A stretch of DNA of 64,000 nucleotides from Macrophomina tecta (taxonomy: Eukaryota; Ascomycota; Dothideomycetes; Botryosphaeriales; Botryosphaeriaceae). The first letter of the stretch is position 1, and each line of letters opens with the position of its first letter. The translations under genes were made by a program, and so were the position numbers. The notes beneath the pieces were generated by a model. The model did no database searches, was not told where the DNA came from, and saw nothing but the letters and a program-made list of their open reading frames with translations. Location: positions 62,001 through 126,000 of the forward strand of contig JAKSGN010000038.1 of the NCBI GenBank assembly GCA_024180945.1, in the 5' to 3' direction. Positions 53,975 to 64,000 of this stretch are shown here, piece after piece.

Positions 53975-56900
53975 ATTTTATCTAGTAAGCGGTGTAAGTC
54001 CTAATTAGTTAACGAATACCTAGTACTTCTACTTTAGTAGTGCCTTTATAAGTCCGTCTACTATTATATTAGCCATAGGTATCTATCTAAAGTAGATATT
54101 ACCTACTAACGCTTCTTATCTAAGCTAGTAATAATAAATATTAATATAGCATAGCTTTATTATTAATTTTCTAATGCTTTTCTCTATAAGCCGTAGTGTT
54201 ATTTGGTTATTACACTAAATCTGTATAAGATAGCCTAGATTAAACTATAGTTAGTTAAAGAATTATTTCTACTAGAAGCACTACTTAGCTATTTTAAATA
54301 AGATAAGGAGCTCTACTTCGGTAGTTAATATAGTAATAGTTAGTTATTTAGTGGCTTTCTAATCTACTAGACCTCTAAATAGCGTAATAAGCGAGCCTTA
54401 GTAGCTTCTACGCATTTCTTAATTGTTTACGTACACTGCGTCACTGCTAATTATAAAGATATTTTATTTATCCTAGTAGACTAAGCTATTAAAGTATAAG
54501 ACGAGTTTCTTTATTCCTCCGAGGTATTTAAGGAGTCTCTACGCTAGTACGAGGTAACGATATAACGGATTAGTTAGGTAAGCTAATAGAACTAATATAG
54601 TAAAGATAATATCCGCTCTCGTACTAATTATAGCGAACTATACTAATTCTATCTTACTTTAGAAGGTATAAACGTCTTATAGCGTTACGTATAAGTTCTT
54701 ATTTAGTATAAGAGGCTTATCTTATAGTAAAGATATTACTAGAGCATTCGCTTTCTTAATATTATATTTAGTAATTAGGCTATTAATATAGAATTCCTAA
54801 GAAAGCTAGAGCAAACGCTCTTATCTATTACAGACTATACGTAGTATAAAAAACTACTAGATTTCGCTCATTATATATATCTCGTAATGCTAGAATAGGT
54901 CCTCTTAGAATATATCTATATATTATTCGTTATTCCTATAATAGGTGACGATAACGTCATCTATAAAGAAAAATATAAAAAGATAATTATTCGTATAGAG
55001 ATATAGAGTATCTAGAATTAGTTCTAAGCCGAGTTCCGTAAGTATATTATAGAAGTAACGTTACTAAAGCGCTAGTAATTCTTTAAGACTATATAATGCT
55101 TTTAGTAATTAAAGAACTTATCCGTTCTTAAATATTATTTCTTCTAGTAGCTTGTAGTACGTTATTTACTTAAGTAGAATGTAGAAAAACGTATTTATAA
55201 CGTCGTATTATCTTATTTTAAGGTCGAAGGTGCAAATAATAGCTATAAGCGCTCGAAAAATATAGAAGGCTAGAATAGCTATAAAGATATCTTTCTAGGT
55301 TATTTATAAATTACCTCTAACGTAAATACGTGCCTTATATTTTAATAGATAGCCGTTTTCGTCGAATTTATACTTAAATACCTAAGTAAGCGATATTACC
55401 TCCTTAGTATTATCTTATATGTCTATTACTAAAATAACCTTCTATACCTCCTTACCCTAGACTTTTTATAGTTCCGTTTCTACTACTTTAAGGAATTTAG
55501 CGCCTATTAGGTGCGTAAGAGTATTCTTATATATCTTAGACTTAGGTAGAAGAGTATCTCGGTACTAGTATATTAGCTATTCGGTAGACAACGCTATAAT
55601 AAATATAATCCTCTAGACTTAATCTAAGTATTAATTAAGTAGGAGTTACGTAATATAGGCTAATCTACGTATTCTTTTACCTTAAATAATCGAATTTAGG
55701 TTTATTTTAGGGCTAATTTCTAATTCCCTTAGTACTCGGTTCCCTCTACTAGCTATAGGGTCTAGATTAGTATCGTACTAGACTAGTATTAGTAGTCTAA
55801 GTCTTAGTTATTATTCTTAATTATCCCCTAAGGCTTAAGGAGCTGGTTAGTAATATTATTCGAGCGTTATAGACGTGGTTTTTAAATCCAGCTCTAGCTC
55901 TTAATTATTCTAGATTTAACCATCTCTAGTTATAGTCGTTCTAGTATTCTATATTTAGCGTACTTAAAAGCTACTTTTAGGCTGCTCTTCTCGTAAGTTT
56001 AATCTATTACTCGTTGCAGACGGTAATAGCATTAATAGTCGAATAAGTAAATCTAGCTAATAACTACTACTAGCTTCTATAGCTTAGTTCTATTCTTAAG
56101 ATTTAACTATTTTGTCCTTCGAGGACTCGTTGCTCGTTAATAAGGCTAAGAATAATATAAGATTATTATCGTTTAGGTAGATTCGTAGATATACGAGAGT
56201 TTATTCTTCTTTAGCTTTAGACACTTCTTAATAGTACTCTTATTTATAAGGTAAGTACTTGCTATTTTTATTAAATATAATATCTCTAACGCGTAGGATT
56301 TTATCTATACTTAGTATCTAGATTCGGAAGATATTAGTAGAGTCGTATCTAACTAAATATCTAATTAGCACTCTTTTCTAAAGCTTTTAGATGTATAGAA
56401 TTATCTTATTTAGTGCATATACTCTATAGCTATATATACGTAGGTGGCTAACGTTTAGCTTCTTACTATAAACTATCTTAAATAGAGTCTTCTAGTTAAG
56501 GCCTTTAGCTAGTATTTAGTTCGAGATATAAGTAGCTATATAAATATATTTAGGCTAGTTATAATTAGGTAGGTTACTACTAATCCACAATACCCTTACT
56601 TTTAAGATAAGTAACTATTTAAAACGTTTAGTATTACTATTCTACTTAGGTATTTAAAAACTTAATACCTCGAAAATAATTTCTCTTCTTTATAGTTCTC
56701 TTTAAAAGGTAGTTCTAAGAGACTTTTCTCTCTCTAAGCATAAAAAGACTACTTTTTGTTAAAAGTATTTTTTAATTATTCGTTCCGTTAATAAGATAAT
56801 ATCTACGCAGTTATTCTTATTAACATAGGTTATTATAATTATATACTACGTAGCTACGTATTTGAGATAAGTTATCTATATATACCTATTAGTAGCTTCG

Positions 56901-58609
56901 ATTATCTAAATAAGATTAAATAACATTTAGAAGAATAGTTCTAAGAATAATTCCTCGGGCGTTATATTATGTAAGATAATTTAATAAGCCTTAGCTCGAG
57001 CGTATATATCGTAGTATTACGATATAGCTTCTTCGGTAATAGTTATACCTTTAGTAGTAGCTAGCAGAGCTTTAATAACTATAAGTAATACGTAAGTAAA
57101 GACTTTATACTATTACTTAGCTAGATACTTTCGGATTATAAGTTCTATAGTAATATAATTTATTAGATTCTTTACTTTATTAAGCTCTATAAAGTAGAGG
57201 TTTTAGTAGGGCATTAGTTCGTATGTAATAATATCTTTCTTATAAAGAACTAGGCAGCCTATATTAAGATAAACCCCTTTCTTATTTACCTTAGTAACTA
57301 ACACGAGGTTAGCTATAAATAATAGCACGTAAGCAGTATCTAGTAGTATTAGAATTTATTACGTTAAGTAATGATAAGCCTTAATAATAATAGTACTAAA
57401 CGCTTCTACTAGAATACGTATATTACTACTTATAATATAGTTATCTAGACCTACGTTACGTATTTTAGTAAACCGCTTCTTTATATATCGATTATATACG
57501 TAGTATGAGGAGCTAGTATTAACTATCTATAAAAGCTATAGTGTAGTTAGTTTACTATATTTAGCTATAAGAGAAGTTATAATAATAGTTATAAGTACTA
57601 CTAGATCTTTATTATATAGATCTTCTACTTATAGTAATAAGTTCTAATAATTCTAATTCTTATTAGTAGGTTCGCCTTCTTTAGCTTCTCTAGCTAGTGC
57701 GCATTCGACTATTACTTTAGTACGTAAATTACTTATCTTCTTCTAAATCTAAGCCTAAATGTCCTTCTTTAGCTTCTACCTAGATGGGCGTACTTATTTA
57801 TTTAGGTAGTAGTATTTAGACATCTAGTAAAGCATTCTATATAGATACGGCCTTAGTAGTAGACCTTCTAATTAGGGTTTACTACAAAGCGTTACTACTA
57901 TTATTATTTAAGTAGTATCTTTACCTTAGGCTACTTACTTGCACCTTACGTGCTCTTAGTAATTAGTAATATAGTTAGTAACCTTTAGTTTAGTTTCCGC
58001 TATTTTAGAAGATTCTCTAATAGCTATTATAGTATATTTAGAGTCGTACGAAAGAAGCGAATTAAGAAAGACATTAATACCTCGCCTTAATATAACCTTC
58101 GGCATCTTTAGGGCTTTAGCTTTATAAACCGTTTCTTTCTATTAGTTTAGCCATTTGTCTATATTCTAATTATTAAGAGGCTTTTCTAGATAGCGGAGTT
58201 AGTTAACGATAAGACGTTCCTATATAGCGGTAGATAGCTTAATCCTTACTTATAGGGCTCTAAGTTAATAGTACGGGTATGTATTAGAAAGATTCTAAAG
58301 AATCGGTTAAAGCAAGGCTTCTACGAAGTTATTAATAACTGTTAAAAGGTTATTAATTTCCTTATAAATACGCTCGTAGTCCTTCTTTTCCTCCTTATAG
58401 TTATCTAAATCGAGACGGTAATAGTTAATCGTCTACTCTTATTATCAAGTTGGCTTAACCGGTACTGCGAATTAGGCTAGGCGTTCCGGCTTGCTTAGAT
58501 CGATATATTTAAATATATCAGCGCGTTGTGCGCGTGATTAAATAAGATTAAACCAGATATCCCAGTCTTAAGAGCCTTTCAAAACGATTATTAGCTTCGA
58601 GGACGCCAT
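53975..58609 (-). pseudogene. Copia gag-pol polyprotein, RIP-inactivated
   Basis: Starts with ATG at 58609 (MASSKLIIVLKGS, stop, DWDIWF), with IFKYIDLSKPERLA as the usual gag start block. Stops are dense further on, but the RT motif FFIDDVIVTYY (the YVDD box) is readable near 54945-54990, and the RNase H end near 53990-54230 reads IPMANIIVDGLIKALLK and QVFVNQLGLTPLT with stop codons at Gln positions. Order and orientation are Copia-like. Inactive. Confidence 0.78.
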
Positions 58610-58946
58610 GGTTGTTGATTTTAATTTTAATGCGTTGTTTATTAGATCGGTTCGTCGGTCGCACGCGTGAAACGGGCCGAATAGATCGACTAATCGCTTA
58701 GAAACGCAGTAATAGTATTAGCTGCAGCTCGCTTGTGCGTAGCTACGCTATAATAGGTACGGTTAGCTGTTATTAGCTGTCGTTGCACCGTAGTATATAC
58801 CTTTGGTTAGCTAATAACGGTTGAGGTTACGTGCTGCTGGTGGCACCGTGTGCTCAAACCGCTTCAAATATCGACTGGATGCCTCAGAACGACTGAAAAG
58901 TAGTTGTAGATGATGCTTTAGATGGCAGAAGGCATCAAACGCATAT
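58610..58946 (-). other. Copia leader (5' untranslated region)
   Basis: About 340 bases between the primer site and the gag start at 58609. GC content is normal and RIP damage low, unlike the region below 58.5 kb. No other feature. Confidence 0.6.
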
Positions 58947-58959
58947 CCGGGCTCATAAC
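58947..58959 (-). promoter_or_regulatory. Copia primer binding site, half-tRNA initiator Met type
   Basis: Directly after the 5' LTR the minus strand reads GTTATGAGCCCGG. This is complementary to CCGGGCTCATAAC, the anticodon arm of initiator tRNA-Met, not to a tRNA 3' end. Priming from a cleaved initiator tRNA-Met half is established for Drosophila copia and Ty5; its use here is inferred. Confidence 0.75.
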
Positions 58960-59096
58960 TGTTGGATTTGGTGGTGATACCATCAATTGAGAATGAGTGG
59001 CATGAGGCGTAAGAGGGACGCTCAGGGGAGTCCTCTTATCAGTCCTCTTCCGTGACTAAGCTAAAGTTTATTGTACACACACGTGATATTCCAACA
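58960..59096 (-). repeat. Copia 5' LTR
   Basis: 137 bp with intact TGTTGGAATATC start and CCAACA end on the minus strand. It shows little RIP damage. Confidence 0.92.
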
Positions 59097-59101
59097 GAAA
59101 C

Positions 59102-59484
59102 ATTAGCATTGCTCCTGTGATCCTGCTCCTATTATCATCAGCTTCTCCATATCTTTCTCTCTGGTAAAAAAAATATCACAAGTGAGAAATTCATGGTTTT
59201 CTACATTTACAGGTACAACAATTACCGTTCGATAACTATTAAAGTGGCAACAGCCGTCTCCACGCAATGGTCTCCCTCCATACGACCGCCTTCCATAGTG
59301 CTCACCCAGCAGGCAAGCTCTGTCGGCCAGGCCTAGCCGCTAGGCAAACTCCAGCCGCCAGTTAAGCACTATCTGCTAATAAAACCCTACCCCGCCAGGC
59401 AAGATCTTCCGGCGTCCAATGCCGCCCCGCCTCCTTCACTTGGTGACCCCCCATGAAAGCAACTACCTACTCATGTGCCAGTAA
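59102..59484. other. host flank of the Copia element
   Basis: Normal-composition DNA with no RIP damage. GC-rich GCCAGGCAAG-type sub-motifs recur around 59310-59405. No gene supported. Confidence 0.4.
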
Positions 59485-59745
59485 ATGAGCAGCTACGCAG
59501 GACGCAGCTGCCTTGGCGCTTCACTGGTTTCGTCCCACCGGGAAGACAGCACCGCTCGGCTCTGGGACGAGGCGACGGGCGAGGCACTTCAGACACTGGA
59601 GGGCCGTATGGACGCGGTTATTGCCATAGCCTTCTCGCACGATGACAAGGTGGTAGAGTTGGCATCGGAGGAACTGGTCGGTCCTGCTATAGGACACCGC
59701 GATGGGCGCGGACATGCAGACAATCGAGGATTGACCACTGACCTT
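59485..59745 (+). pseudogene. WD40-repeat fragment (NLR-type C-terminus)
   Basis: The frame reads VSSHREDSTARLWDEATGEA, then LQTLEGRMDAVIAIAFSHDDK and VVELASEE, a WD40 blade. A second blade start follows in the next frame (DTAMGADMQTIED) with TAG where RLWD has Trp. High similarity between blades is typical of fungal NACHT-WD40 (HET-E-like) receptors. No NACHT domain is present in the window. Truncated and frameshifted. Confidence 0.65.
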
Positions 59746-59861
59746 CCAATTGACCCACGTGGTGGACTGGCAGTCGGACATGCGTCAGAAAAGGGGAGAT
59801 TCCTTCATTAACATTTTAGGAGTTAGCTCGTACATATCAGTTAATCTCACTAGGTTTAACC

Positions 59862-60790
59862 TTACCTTTCGTTGTTACTGCCGGTCGTATTGCCAAGTAT
59901 AAAAATATCCATTCTCCCTGTTGTTGGTTCGATTCTCCTTCTATTGGAGTTCCGTACGCTGTCATCTCGAGCGACAATGCATGAAAGATCTACAAAATCG
60001 GGCGCCGTACTCGTTGAGGACGACACTGTGGATGCCTTGGTAATCTTTACTAGCTTTCCGAGAATGGCGTATTCCAGTTTAAGCTTGAAACTGTAAACCA
60101 TCGGCTTGAATGTAACTTGAACAGCGTAGTAACCGGCATATTAAATGGCAATGACGGAAGCATCCATGAGGATTATAATGAGATTGATGACGAGAAGTTG
60201 GTTTAAGATGCCCTTATAGCGGCTATTGGGGTTGAAGCTTTAGTATTTTGGCTGTTTCCCGGATGTATAATATTAATATTAGAACCTCTTGCAGATAGAA
60301 TCCGATGAGCTATATACGTTCTATGGTATTATATCCGTCGATAAAGTGTTCGGAAGGGGTTTGCGAATTAGTACCGAACTCGAGGAGTGAAGTAGGTATA
60401 TAAAGGATTATAGCGTTGGTTATAATCATCCAAAGGACTCCGCGTAGGATCTTTCGGTTTTGAAGAACCAGGTGGAGTCGCGACTATAATACTATAGATT
60501 GGCCCGTTACCATACCCCACCAACTGGTGACGACTATAGCGATTAAGAGCTTGCCGTTATGGGAAATTTGGAATAATTTTAGGAGAAAAGCAAGAGCGTG
60601 TGGAATAATACTAATGGATGCGACGAGTAAACTCCAGAAATAAGATCCTCTATATTTTTTAAATGTTGTAAAAACAAGCACCAAGAGTTTAATAGAGTTA
60701 TACTAAGCGACAGCGATGAAGGAGGCAAATATGTATTCCAGCGCACGACTGCCGCTAGTATACCCCCCTAAGAGGCCGTTACTGCTGTGA
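59862..60790 (-). pseudogene. DUF7703-type integral membrane protein, broken
   Basis: Minus strand reads, from about 60790: YTSGSRALEYIFASFIAVA, TAG, YNSIKLLVLVFTTFKKYRG, SYFWSLLVASISIIPHALAF, then WWGMVTGQSIVL (open at 60484-60684); further VLWMIITNAIILYIPTSLLE, FGTNSQTPSEHFIDGYNTIE and LIGFYLQEVLILILYIRET; and finally VYSFKLKLEYAILGKLV at the end (59862-60101). This order (several hydrophobic spans, MVTGQS, hxPT, KLKLE) is that of a large fungal membrane-protein family of unknown role. Stops at a Trp codon (TGG to TAG) and a Gln codon (CAG to TAG) and frame changes make it inactive. Confidence 0.7.
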
Positions 60791-60799
60791 GAGTCGTTG

Positions 60800-61460
60800 G
60801 AGATTAATATAGAGGATACGGGTATGTTTCTGTGCTACGGAATCCAAAGGAAGTATAACGACGAAGCATCTTATGAAAGATAGTGAACCGCTATAAATCG
60901 AAAAGGAGGACGGCTTGATGAGGGGAAATAAAAAGTAAGTTTAGAGGATATCTCGCATCTCGTGAGATGTAGAATGGTGGATAGTGATTAACTATATCTT
61001 TATAAAGATGTTCTCAAGCGAATCCTGTGCAAGTCTACAGGCTATTAGCTAAAATTACTTGGAGAGCATGTGGCTTATTTAAACTTTCTATGGTAGGTTT
61101 TTACTAACTCCCGGCGTCGTCTCTGCCACAACGCCATGTCCCTCCCTGCGAAGCGCGAAATGGAATTTGACTATAAATTCATCGCGTTCTTAATCCTATA
61201 TAATCCTATTATCGATTTAGGCGACAGTAGCTTTTTATATGTGCCTCGTTCCTCGACGTAGATATCTGACGCACAGAGGGTTTAAGCCGTATAAAAGAGT
61301 GCAATAGATAAATGATGAATATGCCTATAGACTTCGCCTGCAACGAGTCCCTACTATTCTAAATCCGCGGTCTTGAGATGGAATCGGAAGGACGTCGAAT
61401 GCGTTCACTACTATATCGCGCGATGAGGGAATGATGTGAAACATCGAATGTCGATTGCAA
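60800..61460. other. intergenic, no gene seen
   Basis: 5' side of the DUF7703-type pseudogene. No open frame with motifs. Confidence 0.4.
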
Positions 61461-61462
61461 TA

Positions 61463-63316
61463 ACGTAGTTGGCAAGCGAGCCGTCCATGCAAGCGAGCCG
61501 TCCACCTCACTAACTTTTTACGCCTTTACACTTATATATCTCAACAACGCATTAAAATATAATAAGAATAACAACTATCCTAGCTTAAGAAGCCTCCCCA
61601 ATATCTTTTTGGTACGTACGAGAATTGTGCCCTGGCTCCCTATAGCGCCTATAGCGCGCTGTTTGCTGCCTACTTATACCTAATCGCGCCTTACCTTGAC
61701 GCGTTTCGCTTTTAAGTTGCTTATTAACGTTCTTTTGAGTAATAATTTCCTCGCCCTCTGCCTTTATTAAGGTACCTCGCTTCTGAATCCGCTTTCTTTT
61801 GCACTGTTTACGCTTTGTGGCGGCCTTATTAGCTTTCTAAAGGCTTGCGATCTAATCGCGCATTAGGGCTGCTGAATGTATTATTATCTTAGCGCCCTTA
61901 GTAAGCTGATCAAGCGACTGGACGATTAACGTAGGCGAAGAATCTTAATGCCTTTAAATCCGATCGCGAATTAGAGTTGATTAAGACTCTAGTTCGCGCG
62001 CGTTGCTTGGTATCTTTGACTTCTATAGAGCCTCTGGGGTAGCTAGTGTTGTTGGCGTACGAAGCTTAATATTAAGCCTTAATAGTATAGCCTCTGGGTC
62101 GTATGGGACTAGACTAGCTCCTCGAAAACTTACGCGGATATTAGCCTTTGTAATTGACTTATTAAAGGCTACTTTAAAGGCTGGTAGAAACTTAAGCTTA
62201 GTAATATAGTTAATATAGTTACGTGCTAAGCCTCTAATTTAATCCCCATACGCACGCTTTAACGGCGAGAAGTAGCCCACATTAAGCGGCTAGAGTAGGT
62301 ACGACGAATAGAGAGATATATAGAGGGTAATAATCTTCTCCTCTTATAGATTTCCTAGAATTTAAGGCAGTTATAGCTCTTATAGCCGTCGATAATTAGA
62401 AGCTGATGTATTCCTATTATACGTGCCTTTATATGCTTGTTAAAGTGCTTTAGCCACGTAACTCTAAGCTTATTTATTATCTAGCCGTTATTACTAACTA
62501 CGATAGCCTAATCGCTAGGTATATCATCGTCTTTATACTAGGTAGAGAGGTGGTACTTAGCTGCAAAGATAATAAATAGTGGAATCGCCTACCTAATAGC
62601 GTTAATTCCTTAGATAATAGTTATCTACTTATAATTGCCTAGTTATATTGCCTTTAGTTAATTACACCTCTTTGAGCCTGTAATAACGAGCTAAGCTAAT
62701 ATTTTACCTATTATAAAGCTAGTCTTATTAAAGTTATAGATATCTTTATTAAGAATACTGTACTTCTCTTTCGTACGCTATATAAGCTTAAACTACTCGC
62801 TAAAGACCTTAGGATTCTTATATATAGCCCTCTGGCGATTATATAGTCGATTTAATCGGGTTATAAGCTATAGACTTTACCTAATAAAGTTTCTTAGCCA
62901 CTTCTAGCTAACCTGGCTAGTAGCGCGCTTAGTAAGTAGTTTATTAGCTATATCCCACACTATATCTAATGTAGGCGCAAAGCCTTATAAATCTAGGTTA
63001 AGTATATATTAAATAATTATCTTCTCTTCGGGTTTTATAAGCTTCTTTAAATTGGGCTCGTAATCGCATCGTAAGGCAACTCTAGCATATTAGTCGCGGA
63101 GTGTGGCTTAGGGAATGTTAAATATTTGTATAGCGCATCTTTCGCTCTAAATCTAATTTATATTTATAGCTAAAATAGTAAGAAAGATATCTACTTCATT
63201 ATAAGTTAATTAGGTAGTAGTTAATTAAGCCATTATTATTAACAGTTAATACATTATATAAAGTTAGTAAGGTAGACGGCTCGCTTATATAGATGGCTCG
63301 CTTACTAACTACGTTA
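61463..63316 (-). mobile_element. pogo/Fot1-like DNA transposon, copy C
   Basis: 1854 bp, TA duplication at 61461-61462 and 63317-63318. The left end ACGTAGTTGGCAAGCGAGCC contains two tandem copies of GCAAGCGAGCCGTCCA; the right end has the inverted, RIP-altered match. Same length and internal order as copies A and B but clearly diverged, so it is a sister subfamily. Confidence 0.88.
61510..63240 (-). pseudogene. pogo/Fot1-like transposase, RIP-inactivated (copy C)
   Basis: Readable blocks include HQLLIIDGYKSYNCLKF (DGH box with His to Tyr) near 62360-62415, then SSYLL, stop, PLNVGYFSPLKRAYGD near 62240-62310. Many stops. Limits approximate. Confidence 0.75.
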
Positions 63317-63318
63317 AT

Positions 63319-63769
63319 TTTAGTTTATAGTAATAGAGTCTGGGTTCTCGGATTTAGAGCCGATTGGCTAGATCTAACTATTTAGCGTAGAAAAAAGTAT
63401 TAATTATATAAAATAAAGGGGTGGTGTTAAAGAATTAAGAACTAGTAAATTATGAATATACTACTTCTTAGCGTAATAATTTCCCATCTATTACTATATT
63501 AAATACTCTATTATACACGGGACCTCGGCTTAAAAAATTACCTAAATACTACTATTTTTATTCTAGGCACCACTATTTCTGTTCTAAATACTACTATTTT
63601 ATTAGTAGGCTTCGCGCTCCCCTAGACATTATCGGACAGTAGATAAAGCAGTAGTAGTTTTATATAAAGAAAAAGATTAAAGATTATATTATAATAGATC
63701 TAAATCTTTATTTATAGTCTTATAATTAGTTCGTTCGAGCTCTTTTTCTTAATCGCGTTAATAGGGCTA
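63319..63769. other. AT-shifted spacer, no gene
   Basis: RIP-type composition between pogo copy C and the LTR. A short direct repeat (ATACTACTATTTTTATTCTAGGCACCACTATTTCTGTTCTAAATACTACTATTTT region, 63540-63600) is visible; nothing coding. Confidence 0.4.
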
Positions 63770-64000
63770 TGTTACGGCATAGCCTTTACGGGAGTATAGA
63801 AAGAAAGATAGGGAAGCCTTAAAAAAGACCCTATCTAAAAAGATCGTATTACGTAGCTTAGCACGTGACCTTTTTCTATAGACCTATATGTCGCCCTTAA
63901 GAGCCTAGGCTATATAGAGTAATAGTCACCTAGTATAGCCACGGCGATATCTAGTAATACTAGATTATAGATACTTTTCTATCTATATATAAACTATACT
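63770..64000 (+). repeat. gypsy-1 type LTR, cut by the window end
   Basis: Starts TGTTACGGCATAGCCTTTAC and follows the gypsy-1 LTR for 231 bases to the window end. It could be the 5' LTR of another copy or a solo LTR. Confidence 0.85.

Larger units (their letters stand above)
37185..59096 (-). mobile_element. Copia-type LTR retrotransposon carrying a nest of three later insertions
   Basis: Minus-strand element with 137-bp LTRs at both ends (5' LTR 58960-59096, 3' LTR 37185-37321), TGTTGG...CCAACA termini, and a perfect 5-bp duplication gaaac at 37180-37184 and 59097-59101. A purine tract (GAAGGGGG) lies two bases from the 3' LTR. Copia sequence itself is 53771-59096 plus 37185-37461; everything between belongs to gypsy-2 and its own insertions. 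Removing them leaves an element of about 5.6 kb, a normal Copia size. Confidence 0.9.

Noticed and set aside
1..64000. tRNA, rRNA or CRISPR arrays
   Set aside because: No tRNA cloverleaf, rRNA core sequence or regularly spaced repeat-spacer array was seen; the periodic signals are the 285-bp coding repeat and microsatellites.
1..64000. Starship-type giant element (tyrosine recombinase captain)
   Set aside because: No DUF3435-like recombinase motifs were seen on either strand, and the cargo is explained by individual transposons.

Overview
The window is from a filamentous ascomycete (Pezizomycotina). Evidence: short GT-AG introns with CTAAC-type branch points, a fungal SAT4/rhodopsin-type gene and a DUF7703-type gene, fungal transposon families (pogo/Fot1, hAT, piggyBac-like, Tc1/mariner, Helitron, Tad-like LINE, chromovirus-type Ty3/gypsy, Copia), and a long tract where TpA replaces CpA/TpG and coding frames are closed by TAA/TAG in place of Gln and Trp codons, the mark of repeat-induced point mutation (RIP).

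Layout. 1-4 kb: right end of a pogo-like element, an intact-looking spliced endonuclease/exonuclease/phosphatase (EEP) gene, then a 1.85-kb pogo element nested inside the remains of another pogo-like element. 4.4-8.8 kb: a SAT4-type membrane protein gene, broken by stops and by a complete 2.86-kb hAT element with an intact 748-aa transposase and a perfect 8-bp target duplication. 8.8-14 kb: a decayed second hAT, an intact 618-aa piggyBac-type transposase, and a Tc1/mariner tail. 14.6-16 kb: an intact RNase H-domain gene. 16.9-23.9 kb: a Helitron Rep-helicase on the minus strand (HUH Rep, Pif1-like helicase, two inferred introns, a UAG stop, a -1 slip in a G tract and a 3' frame break). A spliced gene of unknown function is transcribed divergently from it (24.4-25.7 kb), followed by a MYND-like gene (26.2-26.9 kb). 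27.2-29 kb: a LINE ORF1 remnant running into RIP-altered DNA.

29-59 kb is retrotransposon DNA. Gypsy-1 occupies 29060-36850 (TSD tctac). A Copia element on the minus strand spans 37185-59096 (137-bp LTRs, TSD gaaac) and holds a nest: gypsy-2 (37462-53765, TSD ctaga) inside Copia, gypsy-3 (37739-46215, TSD agaat) inside the 5' LTR of gypsy-2, and a pogo element (40689-42540, TSD TA) inside gypsy-3. Every level can be closed exactly by its target duplication. 59.1-64 kb: a WD40 fragment, a broken DUF7703-type membrane protein gene, a third pogo copy, and a gypsy-1-type LTR running off the window.

The most interesting signal is an antisense gene between pol and the 3' LTR in all three gypsy elements, although gypsy-3 is from a different family and in the opposite orientation. 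It predicts a six-cysteine cluster spaced like a fungal Zn(II)2Cys6 domain followed by a coiled coil, with a GT-AG intron at the same place in gypsy-1 and gypsy-2. In gypsy-2 all six cysteine positions read as tyrosine, as expected from G-to-A RIP changes.
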